A stretch of DNA of 64,000 nucleotides from Neomoorella thermoacetica (GTDB taxonomy: Bacteria > Bacillota > DSM-521 > Neomoorellales > Neomoorellaceae). Numbering within the stretch: position 1 is the first letter of the stretch; each line of letters starts with the position of its first letter. The notes under the pieces were generated by a model. That model did no database searches. It was given only the letters and a program-made list of their open reading frames with translations, and was not told where the DNA came from. The DNA is taken from positions 53,652 to 117,651 of the forward strand of contig NZ_MDDC01000010.1 in the NCBI RefSeq assembly GCF_001875325.1, read 5' to 3'. The translations under genes and the position numbers were made by a program. Shown piece after piece: positions 26,538 through 36,583 of this stretch.

Positions 26538-27431
26538 CTACACCTTCTCGGTATTGTTCTTACCCAGCAGGCCGGCCGGCTTGACCAGCAGGATTAAGAT
26601 TAGCAGGAGGAAAACAATGGGATCCCGTAAATTACTGCTCCAATAACCGCTAACCATGGTTTCAAAGATGCCCAGGGCGAATCCCCCAACCATGGCGCCG
26701 GGAATCAGGCCGATGCCTCCAATGACTGCCGCCACAAAGGCCTTCAGGCCGGGCATAATACCCATCAGGGGCTGGATGTTATTGTAATAAAGCCCTAGGA
26801 GAATACCTGCCACCGCCGCAAAGGCCGAACCCAGGGCAAAGGTAAGGGAAATGGTGTTGTCGACATTAATACCCATGAGCCTGGCTGCATCTGCATCATA
26901 GGATACGGCCCGCATGGCTTTACCCGCCCTGGTATAATGGACAATATACTGTAATATAATCATCATTACGATGGTAATGGCCAGAATCAAAAGCTGCAGG
27001 GTAGTGGCCGTGAGTCTTATCCCAAAGAGGGTTAAGGGTAGCTGCGCGTTGGTGATTAGACCCCCAGGATAGGAACGGATATCGGTGCCCAGGACCATCA
27101 GGCCCCCGTTTTCCAGAAATAAGGACATGCCGATCGCTGTAATCAGGGGCGCCAGGCGGGTAGCGTTGCGCAAAGGTTTGTAGGCGACCCGCTCAATGAT
27201 AACCCCCAGGAGAGCGGACCCGATCATGGAAATGATAAAAGCCCACCAGATATTAAGTTTGAGATAAACTACCACAAAAAAGGCTATATAAGCCCCTGCC
27301 ATCATAATGTCGCCGTGGGCAAAATTAATCAACTGGATGATGCCATAAACCATGGTATAGCCCAGGGCAATGAGGGCATAGATACTGCCCAGGGACAGGC
27401 CGTTGATTATTTGCTGGAAAAATACGGCCAT
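26538..27431 (-). CDS. livH: Branched-chain amino acid ABC transporter permease LivH
   Basis: 297 residues, about eight helices. LSLGSIYALIALGYTMVYG and INFAHGDIMMAGAY are the family hallmarks. ATG at 27431 chosen because GGGAG lies 8 bases before it; the frame extends five codons further without a site. Confidence 0.92.
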   Translation of the reverse strand: MAVFFQQIINGLSLGSIYALIALGYTMVYGIIQLINFAHGDIMMAGAYIAFFVVVYLKLNIWWAFIISMIGSALLGVIIERVAYKPLRNATRLAPLITAIGMSLFLENGGLMVLGTDIRSYPGGLITNAQLPLTLFGIRLTATTLQLLILAITIVMMIILQYIVHYTRAGKAMRAVSYDADAARLMGINVDNTISLTFALGSAFAAVAGILLGLYYNNIQPLMGIMPGLKAFVAAVIGGIGLIPGAMVGGFALGIFETMVSGYWSSNLRDPIVFLLLILILLVKPAGLLGKNNTEKV

Positions 27432-27522
27432 AATGCCAACTCCCATCCTAACCCTAATATAAACTCCAATGAGGGGGTAAGAACCCCCCCATTGGTGGTC
27501 TGGCCCGGTTCAGGCCAGGATT

Positions 27523-28722
27523 TTAATGCGTAATCTTTTTCTTCAGGGTCTGCTTACCGTCTACCATCGTAATAATAGCTACATCTTTAACCGGGTTGTG
27601 GTTTTGATCAATGGTAATCTTGCTGGTAATGCCGTCAAAGTCCTTCGTACTGGCCAGGGCATTGCGGATGGCCTCCGGATCGGCCGAGCCGGCCCGTTCG
27701 ATGGCATCAACCAGCAGGTAAGCGGTGTCATAGCCCAGGGCAGCAAAGGCGTCAGGCTCCCGGTTGTATTTTTCCTTAAAGGCCTTGACAAAGGCCTGGA
27801 GTCGCGGGTTTGGGTCGCTGGCGGCGTAATGGTTAGTAAAGTACGTATTATTCAGGTTGGCTGCACCGCCGGCGTACTCGGCCAGCTTGGGGGAATCCCA
27901 GCCGTCGGCACCCAGCATCGGGACCTTTATGCCCAGTTCCCGCGCCTGGTTGACGATCTTACCAACATCGCCGTAATAGGCCGGGACATAGATCAGGTCG
28001 GCGCCGGCATCCTTAACCCTGGTCAGGGCGGGGCGGAAATCCTGGTCACCGGAATTAAAGCTCTCTTCCGCTACTACCTGACCGCCGTCTTTGACGAACT
28101 CTTCTTTAAAGACCTTGTACAGGCCCTTGCTGTACTCGTCAGAATTGCTATAAATAATGGCTGCCTTTTTAGCCCCCAGATCTTTGGTGGCGAACTCCGC
28201 GCCCACAATGGCCTGGGTGGGATCGATAAAGCAGACGCGGAAAACGTAGTCACGCACCTTCTTGCTCTGGGGATCGACGGTAACGTCGGGGCTCGTCGCC
28301 GACGGGCTGATAATAGGTACTTTGTATTTAGTAGCCATGGTGGCTGCCGCCATGGTGGCGCCGGAAGTAGCCGGGCCCAGGAGGGCGACGACCTTATTCT
28401 CGGTGATTAATTTCGCCGCCGCACTCATGGCTTCTTCTTTTTTACCGCCATTGTCCAAGACGATGGCATTGATCTTTTTGCCGCCCAGGACACCGCCCTT
28501 CTGGTTGATTTCCTCAAAGGCCAGGAGGATGGCGTCCTTGGAATTAGTACCATAAGTAGCTACATCGCCCGAAAGTTCATAATTGACGCCGATATTAATG
28601 GTATTGGCGCCGGCAACTCCCTGTTTATCCGAACCCGATTTTTGCTGGCCGCAGCCGGCGATTAGAGCTGCTGCCATGAACAGGGCCAGGGCCTTCAAAG
28701 CTACTTTTTTTACGCTCCCCAC
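27523..28722 (-). CDS. livK: Branched-chain amino acid ABC transporter binding lipoprotein
   Basis: 399 residues. A lipoprotein signal peptide (KKVALKALALFMAAALIAGC, lipobox LIAGC at about 19-23) is followed by a periplasmic-binding type I fold as in LivJ/LivK (IGVNYELSGDVATYG, ALLGPATSGAT). It captures leucine/isoleucine/valine or a related amino acid outside the membrane. GTG start with AGGAGG 10 bases upstream. The substrate is inferred from the operon, not proven. Confidence 0.92.
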   Translation of the reverse strand: MGSVKKVALKALALFMAAALIAGCGQQKSGSDKQGVAGANTINIGVNYELSGDVATYGTNSKDAILLAFEEINQKGGVLGGKKINAIVLDNGGKKEEAMSAAAKLITENKVVALLGPATSGATMAAATMATKYKVPIISPSATSPDVTVDPQSKKVRDYVFRVCFIDPTQAIVGAEFATKDLGAKKAAIIYSNSDEYSKGLYKVFKEEFVKDGGQVVAEESFNSGDQDFRPALTRVKDAGADLIYVPAYYGDVGKIVNQARELGIKVPMLGADGWDSPKLAEYAGGAANLNNTYFTNHYAASDPNPRLQAFVKAFKEKYNREPDAFAALGYDTAYLLVDAIERAGSADPEAIRNALASTKDFDGITSKITIDQNHNPVKDVAIITMVDGKQTLKKKITH

Positions 28723-28772
28723 TTCTACAATACCTCCTCCGCTTTTTTGCCTCCTCGGGCATATTTAAGATA

Positions 28773-28802
28773 ATTATAAACCTGCCCGCAAATGACTGTC
28801 AA
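28773..28802 (-). promoter_or_regulatory. Promoter of the liv operon
   Basis: Minus-strand TTGACA (-35), 18-base spacer, TATAAT (-10). The -35 box overlaps the last codon of selB, so liv transcription starts right at the selB 3' end. Confidence 0.75.
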
Positions 28803-30703
28803 TTACCAACAACCACCCGCTTGTCCCCCAGGCGCCGGGTAAATTTCACCTTATCCAGGTATTCCAGCAGGGGCAAGACATACTTCCGGGAACTGCCCAG
28901 GGCGTCCCTGGCCTCGGCCAGGCCAAAGGGGCCGGTACTGGCAAGGTTTTTAATTACTTCCCGGGCTTCCCCCAGGGCCTGCCGGTGCCAGTAAAACTCG
29001 TCGTTAATCTTTACCAGGGCACCCTCCCGCACCAGGTAGTGGAGGAGTTCCTCCAGCTCTACCTGGTCGAGGTTAAAGGATGCCGCCACTTCCTTAAAGG
29101 AAGGCGGTTGCCAGCGGGATGCCCGGTATTTCTCCTCCAGCTCTTTTAGTAGCTTTTTTTGCGTCTCGTTGAAGCTGGGGGTAAACCCGGCCAGGGCTAT
29201 AGTGTTGGCTGCGAGCTGCAGGCGGCCTTCCCTGGCCCACTCCTCCAGCAAAGCCTGATAGACCCGGGCCGGGAGGCGGGAGAAATACCGGGAACGCAAC
29301 TCCTCCCTGGCCAGGCCCGGCCGGAGGGGATAATGGCGGTGAAACTCCTCCAGGGCCCGGGCCACCACCTGCCACCAGGCCTGATAAAGCCCGGTACTGA
29401 TGGCGTAGAGATCATTCTCCACCCGCAGCAGGGTAACCTGACCGTCTGCGGCCATAGCCTGGAGCAATTTCCGGGTTTCTTCCAGAGATAGTGAGGCCCT
29501 GCTTGCTGCCTCATGCCAGTCCAGGCCCTCGCGGTGTTCCTGGATTACCTGGGCCAGAATTTTTTCCGGGGAACCCTCCAGGCGCCTCCGGAGGGAATCC
29601 AGGACCTCCGGTCGAAAACGCCGGTGCCGGGGGGGAGCGGGGTCAATAATGATGCCCCCGCCGATGGTCTCCATGGGCGAATAACTCCTCAGGATAAAGC
29701 GATCCTCACGGCTGGCCACCACCGGTTTTTCCATCAGGAGCTGGACCAGGGCTTCTTCCCCACCGTTCAACTCGTCCCGGTCGAGTAATATCACCCGTCC
29801 CAGGGCTTCGGTAGTGCCCAGGTAAAAATGAACTCGATGGCGATTGGCCAGGGGACGGGCCCCGTCAAGGAGTTTGAAGCTGGCGTCCAGGCGATAGGTG
29901 GGGCTTAAAAAGCCCGGTTCCAGGAGGGAACTGCCCCTGTGGACGGCCTCCGTTTCGATGCCCGCCAGGTTCACGGCGACCCGCTGGCCGGCCCGGGCCT
30001 CTTTTACCGTTCGCCCGTGAACCTGGAGGTTCCTGGCCCTGGTCTTGAGGCCTTCCGGTTGAACCTCCAGTTCATCCCCGACCTTGATGGTTCCCGACCA
30101 GAGGGTTCCGGTGACTACGGTGCCGAAACCGGTAACTGAGAAGACACGATCAACGGGTAACCGGACCCGGCCTGCGGCCGGCCGGGGCGGGGTGACTGCC
30201 GCCAGGGCATCCAGTTGCTCCCGGAGTTCTGCTATCCCTTCACCCGTCAGGGCGGATACTTCTACCAGGGGCGCATCCTCCAGGACTGTTCCATTTACGG
30301 CCTGGCGCACTTCTTCCCGGACCAGTTCCAGCCAGTCGGCTTCTACCAGATCTATTTTCGTAACGACAACAATGCCTTTTTTAATCTGGAGCAGGTCGAT
30401 AATGGCCAGGTGCTCCCGCGTCTGGGGCATGACACCTTCGTCGGCGGCCACTACCAGCATAACCAGGTCCATACCGCCGACACCCGCCAGCATCTGGCGG
30501 ATAAACCGCTCATGGCCGGGTACGTCTACCAGGCCCAGCTGGCGACCGCTGGGCAGGGTCAGGGGGGCAAAACCCAGTTCGATGGATATGCCTCGTTCCT
30601 TTTCTTCCTTCAGCCGGTCAGTGTCAACCCCGGTCAGGGCTTTGACCAGGACAGTTTTCCCGTGATCGACATGGCCTGCTGTGCCGACAATAATATAGTC
30701 CAC
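28799..30703 (-). CDS. selB: Selenocysteine-specific elongation factor SelB
   Basis: 634 residues. An EF-Tu-like GTPase part ([11 protein letters not shown] at 7-17, [18 protein letters not shown]) brings Sec-tRNA to the ribosome. C-terminal winged-helix domains (about 380-634) bind the mRNA SECIS hairpin. Length and layout match the Moorella-type SelB. GTG start. Follows selA by about 217 bases on the same strand. Confidence 0.96.
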   Translation of the reverse strand: MDYIIVGTAGHVDHGKTVLVKALTGVDTDRLKEEKERGISIELGFAPLTLPSGRQLGLVDVPGHERFIRQMLAGVGGMDLVMLVVAADEGVMPQTREHLAIIDLLQIKKGIVVVTKIDLVEADWLELVREEVRQAVNGTVLEDAPLVEVSALTGEGIAELREQLDALAAVTPPRPAAGRVRLPVDRVFSVTGFGTVVTGTLWSGTIKVGDELEVQPEGLKTRARNLQVHGRTVKEARAGQRVAVNLAGIETEAVHRGSSLLEPGFLSPTYRLDASFKLLDGARPLANRHRVHFYLGTTEALGRVILLDRDELNGGEEALVQLLMEKPVVASREDRFILRSYSPMETIGGGIIIDPAPPRHRRFRPEVLDSLRRRLEGSPEKILAQVIQEHREGLDWHEAASRASLSLEETRKLLQAMAADGQVTLLRVENDLYAISTGLYQAWWQVVARALEEFHRHYPLRPGLAREELRSRYFSRLPARVYQALLEEWAREGRLQLAANTIALAGFTPSFNETQKKLLKELEEKYRASRWQPPSFKEVAASFNLDQVELEELLHYLVREGALVKINDEFYWHRQALGEAREVIKNLASTGPFGLAEARDALGSSRKYVLPLLEYLDKVKFTRRLGDKRVVVGN

Positions 30704-30920
30704 TTAAATACGCTCCCTTGGAAATGCTTATCACACCACAGCTTTGTTGGCGTTTCTGTGTAATGCAGGTTCCCGGAAGGGGTCTATACTTAAAAAGACA
30801 TCCATGCCACCCCTACAGCACCATAAGCGAACAAGAATAACAGGCTGGCACTTGTTTGCAGCCAGGGAGCTTCAAGCGGGCGGTGAAGCGGCTCGGTCCA
30901 CCATGTCTCACCCTGCTAAG

Positions 30921-32357
30921 TTATCCCTCTTGCTCGCTAGCTGGTTCCGGCTCACCACCATGGACGGCTCCTTCCATGGCCTGTACCAGGGCGAGGGCGA
31001 GTTCTTCGTCCTCGCCCGGCAACAGGGTCCTGACGTCAAGGAGCAGGAGGTCGTCCTGGACCCGTGCCAGGACCGGCGGGTCCGTCCGGCGGAGAGCGGT
31101 TACCAGCCCGGCTGCTCCTCCCTGTTCCGGCCGGATGGTTACGGCCCAGGATGGCAGTTCAGTTACAGGCAGGGAACCGCCACCGGCCTGGGAGGTTGTA
31201 GCCATCAACCCAACCCTGGCCCGGGAACCGAGAACGCTGGTCAGCAATTTTTGCAGCTTCCCGGCCCGGTGACGCAGGTCCTCCGGAAGAGCCACCAGGG
31301 CCGCCAGGGTGGGAATTTCTTTTACGGCACGGTCCGGGTTGCGGTAAGCCCGCAAGGTTGCCTCCAGGGCGGCCAGGGTCATTTTATCAATCCGCAGGGC
31401 CCTGGTGAGGGGATGGCGGGCCATGGCCGCTACCAGGTCCCGGCGACCGACAATAATGCCGGCCTGGGGTCCTCCCAGCAATTTATCGCCGCTGAAGGTC
31501 ACTACGTCGACACCCTGGTTTATTTCCTCCTGAACTGTCGGTTCTCCGGTAATACCATAGGGTTCCAGGTCGATAAGAAAGCCGCTGCCCAGGTCTTCCA
31601 TGACCGGCACCCCCACCCGGCGCCCCAGTTCCACCAGTTCAGCAGTGGTGACTTCACGGGTGAACCCCTGGATCCGATAGTTGCTGGGATGGACCTTGAG
31701 CAGTAGAGCCGTATCCGGACCCACAGCTCTTTCGTAATCATGGATGTAGGTTTTATTGGTCGTACCCACTTCCACCAGTCTGGTACCGCTCTGGCCCATG
31801 ACCTCCGGTACCCGGAAGGAGCCCCCGATCTCCACCAGCTGGCCCCGGGAAATGATGGTCTCCCTTCCTGCCGCCAGGGTCGACAGGGCCAGGAGGACGG
31901 CGGCGGCATTATTGTTGACCACCAGGGCTTCTTCCGCCCCTGTGAGTTCCTTTAACAGCCCGGTAACATGGCTGTAACGATTGCCGCGCTGCCCCTTCTC
32001 CAGATCAAATTCCAGGTTGGTATAGCGCCCGGCTGCTGTCAGGGCTGCTTCCCTGGCGGCCGGGCTTAAAATGGCCCGGCCCAGGTTAGTATGTAAAACC
32101 ACACCGGTGGCGTTGATTACCGGCCGTAAACTGCTGCGGCCCGCCTCATGGTATCTGTTCTCAATTTCCCGTACTAATTGATCCGGTTCCGGCATGAGGG
32201 TGGCCCCGTTTTTTATCTTCAGGCGCCAGTCATCCAGTACCCGGCGGGTAAGGGCCAGTACCATTTTATGGCTTTCCCGGCTAAGATCCTTGAGCCGGGG
32301 ATGCTGTAATAACTGATCTACCGCCGGCAGTTGCCGCAGTAAGTTCCTGGTTTCCAT
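30921..32357 (-). CDS. selA: L-seryl-tRNA(Sec) selenium transferase SelA
   Basis: 478 residues, PLP enzyme turning Ser-tRNA(Sec) into Sec-tRNA(Sec) with selenophosphate. The PLP lysine lies in SGDKLLGGPQAG, with GVVLHTNLGRA and TNLEFDLEKGQRGNR also characteristic. Start ATG 32357, with GGAGG 7 bases upstream. The frame is open for 11 more codons without a ribosome site. The 217-bp gap to selB (30704-30920) holds no ORF or terminator I can support. Confidence 0.96.
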   Translation of the reverse strand: METRNLLRQLPAVDQLLQHPRLKDLSRESHKMVLALTRRVLDDWRLKIKNGATLMPEPDQLVREIENRYHEAGRSSLRPVINATGVVLHTNLGRAILSPAAREAALTAAGRYTNLEFDLEKGQRGNRYSHVTGLLKELTGAEEALVVNNNAAAVLLALSTLAAGRETIISRGQLVEIGGSFRVPEVMGQSGTRLVEVGTTNKTYIHDYERAVGPDTALLLKVHPSNYRIQGFTREVTTAELVELGRRVGVPVMEDLGSGFLIDLEPYGITGEPTVQEEINQGVDVVTFSGDKLLGGPQAGIIVGRRDLVAAMARHPLTRALRIDKMTLAALEATLRAYRNPDRAVKEIPTLAALVALPEDLRHRAGKLQKLLTSVLGSRARVGLMATTSQAGGGSLPVTELPSWAVTIRPEQGGAAGLVTALRRTDPPVLARVQDDLLLLDVRTLLPGEDEELALALVQAMEGAVHGGEPEPASEQEG

Positions 32358-32411
32358 TGATGTGCCTCCGCTTATATACTCAATACTCAATTGTTATTAT
32401 AACCCGCCGCT

Positions 32412-32443
32412 AAAAAAGTTGGAACTGGATAAGCCAGTTCCAA
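32412..32443 (-). terminator. Terminator upstream of selA
   Basis: A perfect 10-bp stem TTGGAACTGG/CCAGTTCCAA with 5-base loop, followed on the minus strand by CTTTTTT. It would stop transcripts coming from the GerMN gene before selA. Confidence 0.8.
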
Positions 32444-32561
32444 ATTAAATAACTGTATCCTTCCGGCGGTACCGGCACACCAGCAAAGGTGTATAAAGTC
32501 GATAACCCGGATTAAAAATACAATAGGAGCAACAAAATATCAAGTTCCGGAGGTGTCTTCT

Positions 32562-32978
32562 ATGAGTATCGGTCCCTGGCGCCCCTGGCGCGATCTGGCC
32601 ACTACCCGTAATGAAGTTCTGCGCAACCTTTTTTCCGGTTTTGGGGAAATGGGGCCCCGCATCGATGTCTACCAGACGGATAAGGAGGTAGTAGCAACTG
32701 TCGAATTACCTGGCCTGATTTCTAGGGATGACGTGGAGATAACGGCTACTGACGATACCCTGACCGTCCGGGGTGAGATTCGTAGGAACGACGAAGGCGA
32801 AGAGCGCAATTACTACCACTCCGAGCGCTTCTATGGCACCTTCTCCAGGACAGTTAGCCTGCCGGCCCAGGTGCAGCCGGAAAAGGCTACAGCCACTTAC
32901 AAAGACGGCATTCTGGATATCCGTATCCCTAAAGCCGTAAACCAAAAACACCGGCGCATCCCTATCGACCTGCACTAG
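32562..32978 (+). CDS. Small heat-shock protein Hsp20
   Basis: 138 residues of the alpha-crystallin/Hsp20 family, ATP-independent holdase. The crystallin domain (about 35-130) includes VVATVELPGL, TVRGEIRRNDEGEE, GTFSRTVSLP and KDGILDIRIPK, with a short C-terminal extension carrying IPI. ATG 32562 has GGAGG 8 bases upstream; an in-frame GTG three codons earlier overlaps that site. The stop overlaps the convergent GerMN gene by 4 bases. Confidence 0.92.
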   Translation: MSIGPWRPWRDLATTRNEVLRNLFSGFGEMGPRIDVYQTDKEVVATVELPGLISRDDVEITATDDTLTVRGEIRRNDEGEERNYYHSERFYGTFSRTVSLPAQVQPEKATATYKDGILDIRIPKAVNQKHRRIPIDLH

Positions 32979-34003
32979 TGATTAAGGGGATTGAGGAGCT
33001 CCGGCCTGGCCAGGGGTTTGTCTATGGCCGTACCTTCAGGTAAATACTCTTTCTTCTTCCCTTCAATAAGGATCTGTACCCGATCAATATCTGGAAACTG
33101 GGTCAGGGTAAAGAGGAGTGATTTCAGCAGGGCGGTCTCGGCAGCGCTACCCCCGCCGTAACCGGTGACCTGGCGGCTGAAATTCACCGTGGCCAGGCCC
33201 CCCTCAACCTTAAAGTCCAGGAGTCTGGTCCCGGGCCAGATAGTCCGGATAAGACCGCTATCTGCAGGAGGACCGGCCAGGAGGGCCAGAACTGCCGCCC
33301 TGGGTAGATTATCTGCACCGGACCCCGGCGGTAGAGCAACTGTTACCGGGACGAAAAAGCGGGCATCAGCATCGTTGAAAAACACCTGAACCCCCTTTTG
33401 ATTGCCGTCCTTCAGCAGACTGTTAACACTATCCGGGCGGTGTAGAGGGGCATCCAATTTTACTCCTGCTACCTCGGGTACTTTATTACCCTCTACCAGA
33501 ATCTGGACTTCCTTGACGTTGGTAAGGTTCGTCATGGTTAGAACCAGAGCTTTGACGGCCAGGTCCGCCTGCCTGGCATCTTTGATATCCAGAAATTCCC
33601 TGGTCAAATTTACATAGACAGTTTGCTGGTTATTTAAAAGATAGATATCTTGAAGCTTGACACCCTCAGGAAAGACAGGTTTCAGCCCGTCACCCTGGGG
33701 GCCGGCCAATAACTTCTCTACAGCTATCTTGGCAACTTCCCTGGTCGGATTAAAGTTAACGGTCACCGGTACCAGGTAGCGACCATCGCCAGTCAGGTAA
33801 TAGACGATGACCCGGTCCAGTTCCCGGTCGTAGAGCAACGGTCTGATTTCCTTGGGACTTTCGCTGGCATCAGGATTGATGGCAGGAGCTTGAGCTTTAC
33901 TACCACAACCACTAATAACTAAAAGAAGGCTTAACAGCAGGACTGTGAAAAATACCATCCGGGGCCACCCCCTGCGCCAATTACCCGGGGGGGCTGATAC
34001 CAT
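32975..34003 (-). CDS. GerMN-domain lipoprotein
   Basis: 342 residues. A lipoprotein signal ends LLLVISGC (Cys near residue 33). Two GerMN domains follow (about 75-195 and 205-335), each with the pattern VYFxxxxxxxLVPVTV ... VNLTREF. In Bacillus, GerM functions in spore germination and engulfment. Start ATG 34003 with GGGAG upstream; the open frame runs 57 codons further upstream without a site. The C-terminus overlaps the convergent hsp20. Confidence 0.82.
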   Translation of the reverse strand: MVSAPPGNWRRGWPRMVFFTVLLLSLLLVISGCGSKAQAPAINPDASESPKEIRPLLYDRELDRVIVYYLTGDGRYLVPVTVNFNPTREVAKIAVEKLLAGPQGDGLKPVFPEGVKLQDIYLLNNQQTVYVNLTREFLDIKDARQADLAVKALVLTMTNLTNVKEVQILVEGNKVPEVAGVKLDAPLHRPDSVNSLLKDGNQKGVQVFFNDADARFFVPVTVALPPGSGADNLPRAAVLALLAGPPADSGLIRTIWPGTRLLDFKVEGGLATVNFSRQVTGYGGGSAAETALLKSLLFTLTQFPDIDRVQILIEGKKKEYLPEGTAIDKPLARPELLNPLNH

Positions 34004-34140
34004 ATCTTTCACTCCCTTTCCATACGATTTTACTAGAGTTTTTCGACAAGCTGAAGCTAAAATCCTTCCTGGGTCCCTTAAAATTAACCCGGCACCCTCC
34101 CTGACCATGCCTGCCGTTGCCGCCCGGGCAGCACGGATGC

Positions 34141-35166
34141 CTAAATTCTCATGAATAACAGGAGCCTGCGCCACAGGACCAGGATTAACAATAACAACCC
34201 CAGGTAACCAAAAAAAGGATAGATCAGACCCACCAGGTTGGCAAAGCCAAAACCTGCCGTGGGGACAGCCAGGACAAGAACCGGTACGGCAGCCGGCAGG
34301 GGCAGGCGGAATGAGCTACCCAGCCTTTCCGCCAGGCCGTAGAGATTGCTGGCGGCGGTTGTTACCATCGCCAGCCATAGGGACAGGGCATAGGCACCCT
34401 GTAATTCGGGATGACGGCTCTTCACCAGGCTCAGGAGGGGCAATTCAGTCACCAGGATTTCCCGGGGCAGCCGGCCCAGGACCTGCACCAGCAGGAGGAC
34501 CAGTATTCCCAGCAAGAGTCCCCCCAGGGCCGCGCCGGCGGTGCCCCGCCGGGAGCCAGGCAGGGAAGCAAGCAAAACCATAATGCCCACCATATTATAA
34601 GTTACATAGAGGCAGGCATTGAGAACCCAGTTGCTCCCCACCAGTGGGCCGGCGGGGACGGTGGTTAAAGGCCCGGTAGCTGGTGACCAGTTGAGGCCTA
34701 TAATCAAAACTATGATCCCCAGCATTACCGGCACCAGCAAAGAATTAAGGATCAAAACACCCCGGCCCCGGCCCAGGCTCCCTAAAAGGGCTAAACCGCT
34801 GCAGGCTAAAATACCGGCAAGGGGGGGCCAGCCAAAGTATTGCCGGGCGACAGCCCCGGCACCGGCCAGCATAATGGCCAGCCCGCCGAAAAGGAAGGCG
34901 GTGATGGCCACGTCTGCCGGCCGGTACCAGTTACCCAGCAGCATGATCATAAAATCACGATAAGAAGCTGTCCGCCACTTCAGGGCCAGATGGCGCACCA
35001 GAAATGAACTCGTCATCAATAAGCCGGTCATAAGGACCACAGCCGCAGGAGCCCCGGAGCCAAGGGTGAGAAAAAATTGTACCAGTTCCTGGCCAGAAGC
35101 AAAACCGGCCCCAATCATCGTACCCATCAGAGCCCCGGCTACCGCCAGCTCCAAAAGTAGCGCCAC
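34141..35166 (-). CDS. YkvI-type transporter-like membrane protein
   Basis: 341 residues with about ten hydrophobic segments. The opening GALMGTMIGAGFASGQELVQFF is the signature of the YkvI family, distant relatives of the APC/neurotransmitter-symporter fold. Substrate unknown. GTG start with AGGAGG 8 bases upstream. Shares a divergent intergenic region (35167-35275) with yyaC. Confidence 0.82.
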   Translation of the reverse strand: MALLLELAVAGALMGTMIGAGFASGQELVQFFLTLGSGAPAAVVLMTGLLMTSSFLVRHLALKWRTASYRDFMIMLLGNWYRPADVAITAFLFGGLAIMLAGAGAVARQYFGWPPLAGILACSGLALLGSLGRGRGVLILNSLLVPVMLGIIVLIIGLNWSPATGPLTTVPAGPLVGSNWVLNACLYVTYNMVGIMVLLASLPGSRRGTAGAALGGLLLGILVLLLVQVLGRLPREILVTELPLLSLVKSRHPELQGAYALSLWLAMVTTAASNLYGLAERLGSSFRLPLPAAVPVLVLAVPTAGFGFANLVGLIYPFFGYLGLLLLILVLWRRLLLFMRI

Positions 35167-35275
35167 AGGCCGCCCCTCCTACCCTCTATATTATATGAAG
35201 GAGAGACAGACCTTTAGTATAAAAAAGCCTGATTTGTCATATACTCTAGCCACAAGGATTTCCAGGAGGTTAGGT

Positions 35276-35905
35276 ATGGCACCAATTCCCTTTATCTCGC
35301 GTCCCTCTGGCGAAAAAAACCTGCCACCAAAGTTAAAATACAACTACCAGGACCCCCTGGCAGTAGAAAAGCTGAGTGAAGCCCTGGCCGAACACCTCCA
35401 GTGGCTCAACCCCGATGGTAGCCGCCCCCTGGTAGTGGTTGGTATCGGTACCGACCGCTCAACCGGTGACTGCCTGGGCCCCCTGGTTGGCAGTAATTTA
35501 TTACACCGGCCTAATTTACCTTTTGCCGTTTACGGGACCCTGGAAGAACCAGTTCATGCCAGCAACCTGGCTGAAAAAATGACCCAGATCAAGACCCTCT
35601 ACCGGGATCCCCTGATCATTGCCGTCGATGCTTGCCTGGGGCAACCGGAAAATGTCGGCGCCATAACCCTGGCCCCCGGGGCTTTAAAACCAGGTGCCGG
35701 TGTTAATAAAAATCTCCCGGCTGTGGGAGATATTCATTTTACGGGAATAGTAAATGTAGGAGGGTATATGGAGTATTTTGTCCTCCAGAATACCCGCTTG
35801 AGCATTGTCATGGGCATGGCCAGGCAAATTGCGGCTGCCATTTACCAGGGGATAAGCCTGGTGTACCAGTACCGCAACCAGGCCGTTGCCCAAGGGTTAC
35901 AATAG
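35276..35905 (+). CDS. yyaC: Spore protease YyaC
   Basis: 209 residues. GPR-like fold protein of spore formers: VVGIGTDRSTGDCLGPLVG, IIAVDACLGQPENVG and GDIHFTGIVNVGGYMEYFVLQNT (only key parts given) are typical. Forespore role inferred from the family. ATG at 35276 with AGGAGG upstream; a longer open frame to 35066 is antisense-derived. In Bacillus yyaC also lies near the parAB-origin region. Confidence 0.9.
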   Translation: MAPIPFISRPSGEKNLPPKLKYNYQDPLAVEKLSEALAEHLQWLNPDGSRPLVVVGIGTDRSTGDCLGPLVGSNLLHRPNLPFAVYGTLEEPVHASNLAEKMTQIKTLYRDPLIIAVDACLGQPENVGAITLAPGALKPGAGVNKNLPAVGDIHFTGIVNVGGYMEYFVLQNTRLSIVMGMARQIAAAIYQGISLVYQYRNQAVAQGLQ

Positions 35906-35908
35906 TTA

Positions 35909-36538
35909 TCAACATCCCTCCAGGCAGGCCTGTACCTCGGCATCAGTTACCTGGCGGAAGTCACTATAGAACTGGCCAACAGCGTAAAAGGGCTCCGGGG
36001 TGGCCAGGCAAACCAGGTCTTCAACCATAGGGCTAAGGACTGTCAGGGTATCCGGCGGCGCCACGGGAACGGCCAGAACCAGGCGACGGGGTTTATACTT
36101 GCGTACTGACTTTAGGGCCGCTTTTATTGTTAACCCGGTAGCTATTCCATCGTCAACAATTATAACAAGACGCCCGCTCATGACCGGGAAAGGCCGGTTT
36201 CCCCTGTACAGGGTCAGCCGGCGTTTAATTTCTGCCAGTTCGCGGTCAACGGCTCCTTGCAGGTCGGCTGGTGTCAGGTGACAGGCCTCAAGGACTTTAT
36301 CGTTATAGAGAACCGTCCCGTCCGGGGCCACGGCTGCCGCAGCCACCTCGGGGTTGGCCGGCAGGCCTACCTTGCGGGGAATAATCAAATCCATTTCCGC
36401 GTCCAGGGCTTTAACTACTGGTACGGCTACAAGCACACCGCCCCTGGGAACAGCTAGAATCAGGGCCTCCTGGCCCAGGTAACCCTGCAGGGCACAGGCT
36501 AACTGCCGACCAGCATCCCGGCGGTCTTTAAAAAGCAT
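35909..36538 (-). CDS. Phosphoribosyltransferase-family protein
   Basis: 209 residues: an N-terminal RDAGRQLACAL, then ALILAVPRGGVLVAVPV, and the PRPP-loop-like VIIVDDGIATGLTIKAAL (about 120-137), the core of type I phosphoribosyltransferases. Members of this group often sit near stress genes; the substrate is unknown. ATG at 36538 is preferred because a TATAAT at about 36560 would place transcription start after the upstream in-frame ATG. Confidence 0.82.
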   Translation of the reverse strand: MLFKDRRDAGRQLACALQGYLGQEALILAVPRGGVLVAVPVVKALDAEMDLIIPRKVGLPANPEVAAAAVAPDGTVLYNDKVLEACHLTPADLQGAVDRELAEIKRRLTLYRGNRPFPVMSGRLVIIVDDGIATGLTIKAALKSVRKYKPRRLVLAVPVAPPDTLTVLSPMVEDLVCLATPEPFYAVGQFYSDFRQVTDAEVQACLEGC

Positions 36539-36583
36539 GGCTACTTGCCTTCGTCCCTTCATTATAAAAATACTTGCGGTCCC

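Noticed and set aside
28799..30703. In-frame UGA or SECIS element in the window's genes
   Set aside because: Despite the Sec machinery, no gene here showed an internal UGA followed by conserved protein sequence and a hairpin.
30704..30920. Extra gene or riboswitch between selA and selB
   Set aside because: Both strands were read; no ORF with a ribosome site, no terminator and no known RNA motif was found.
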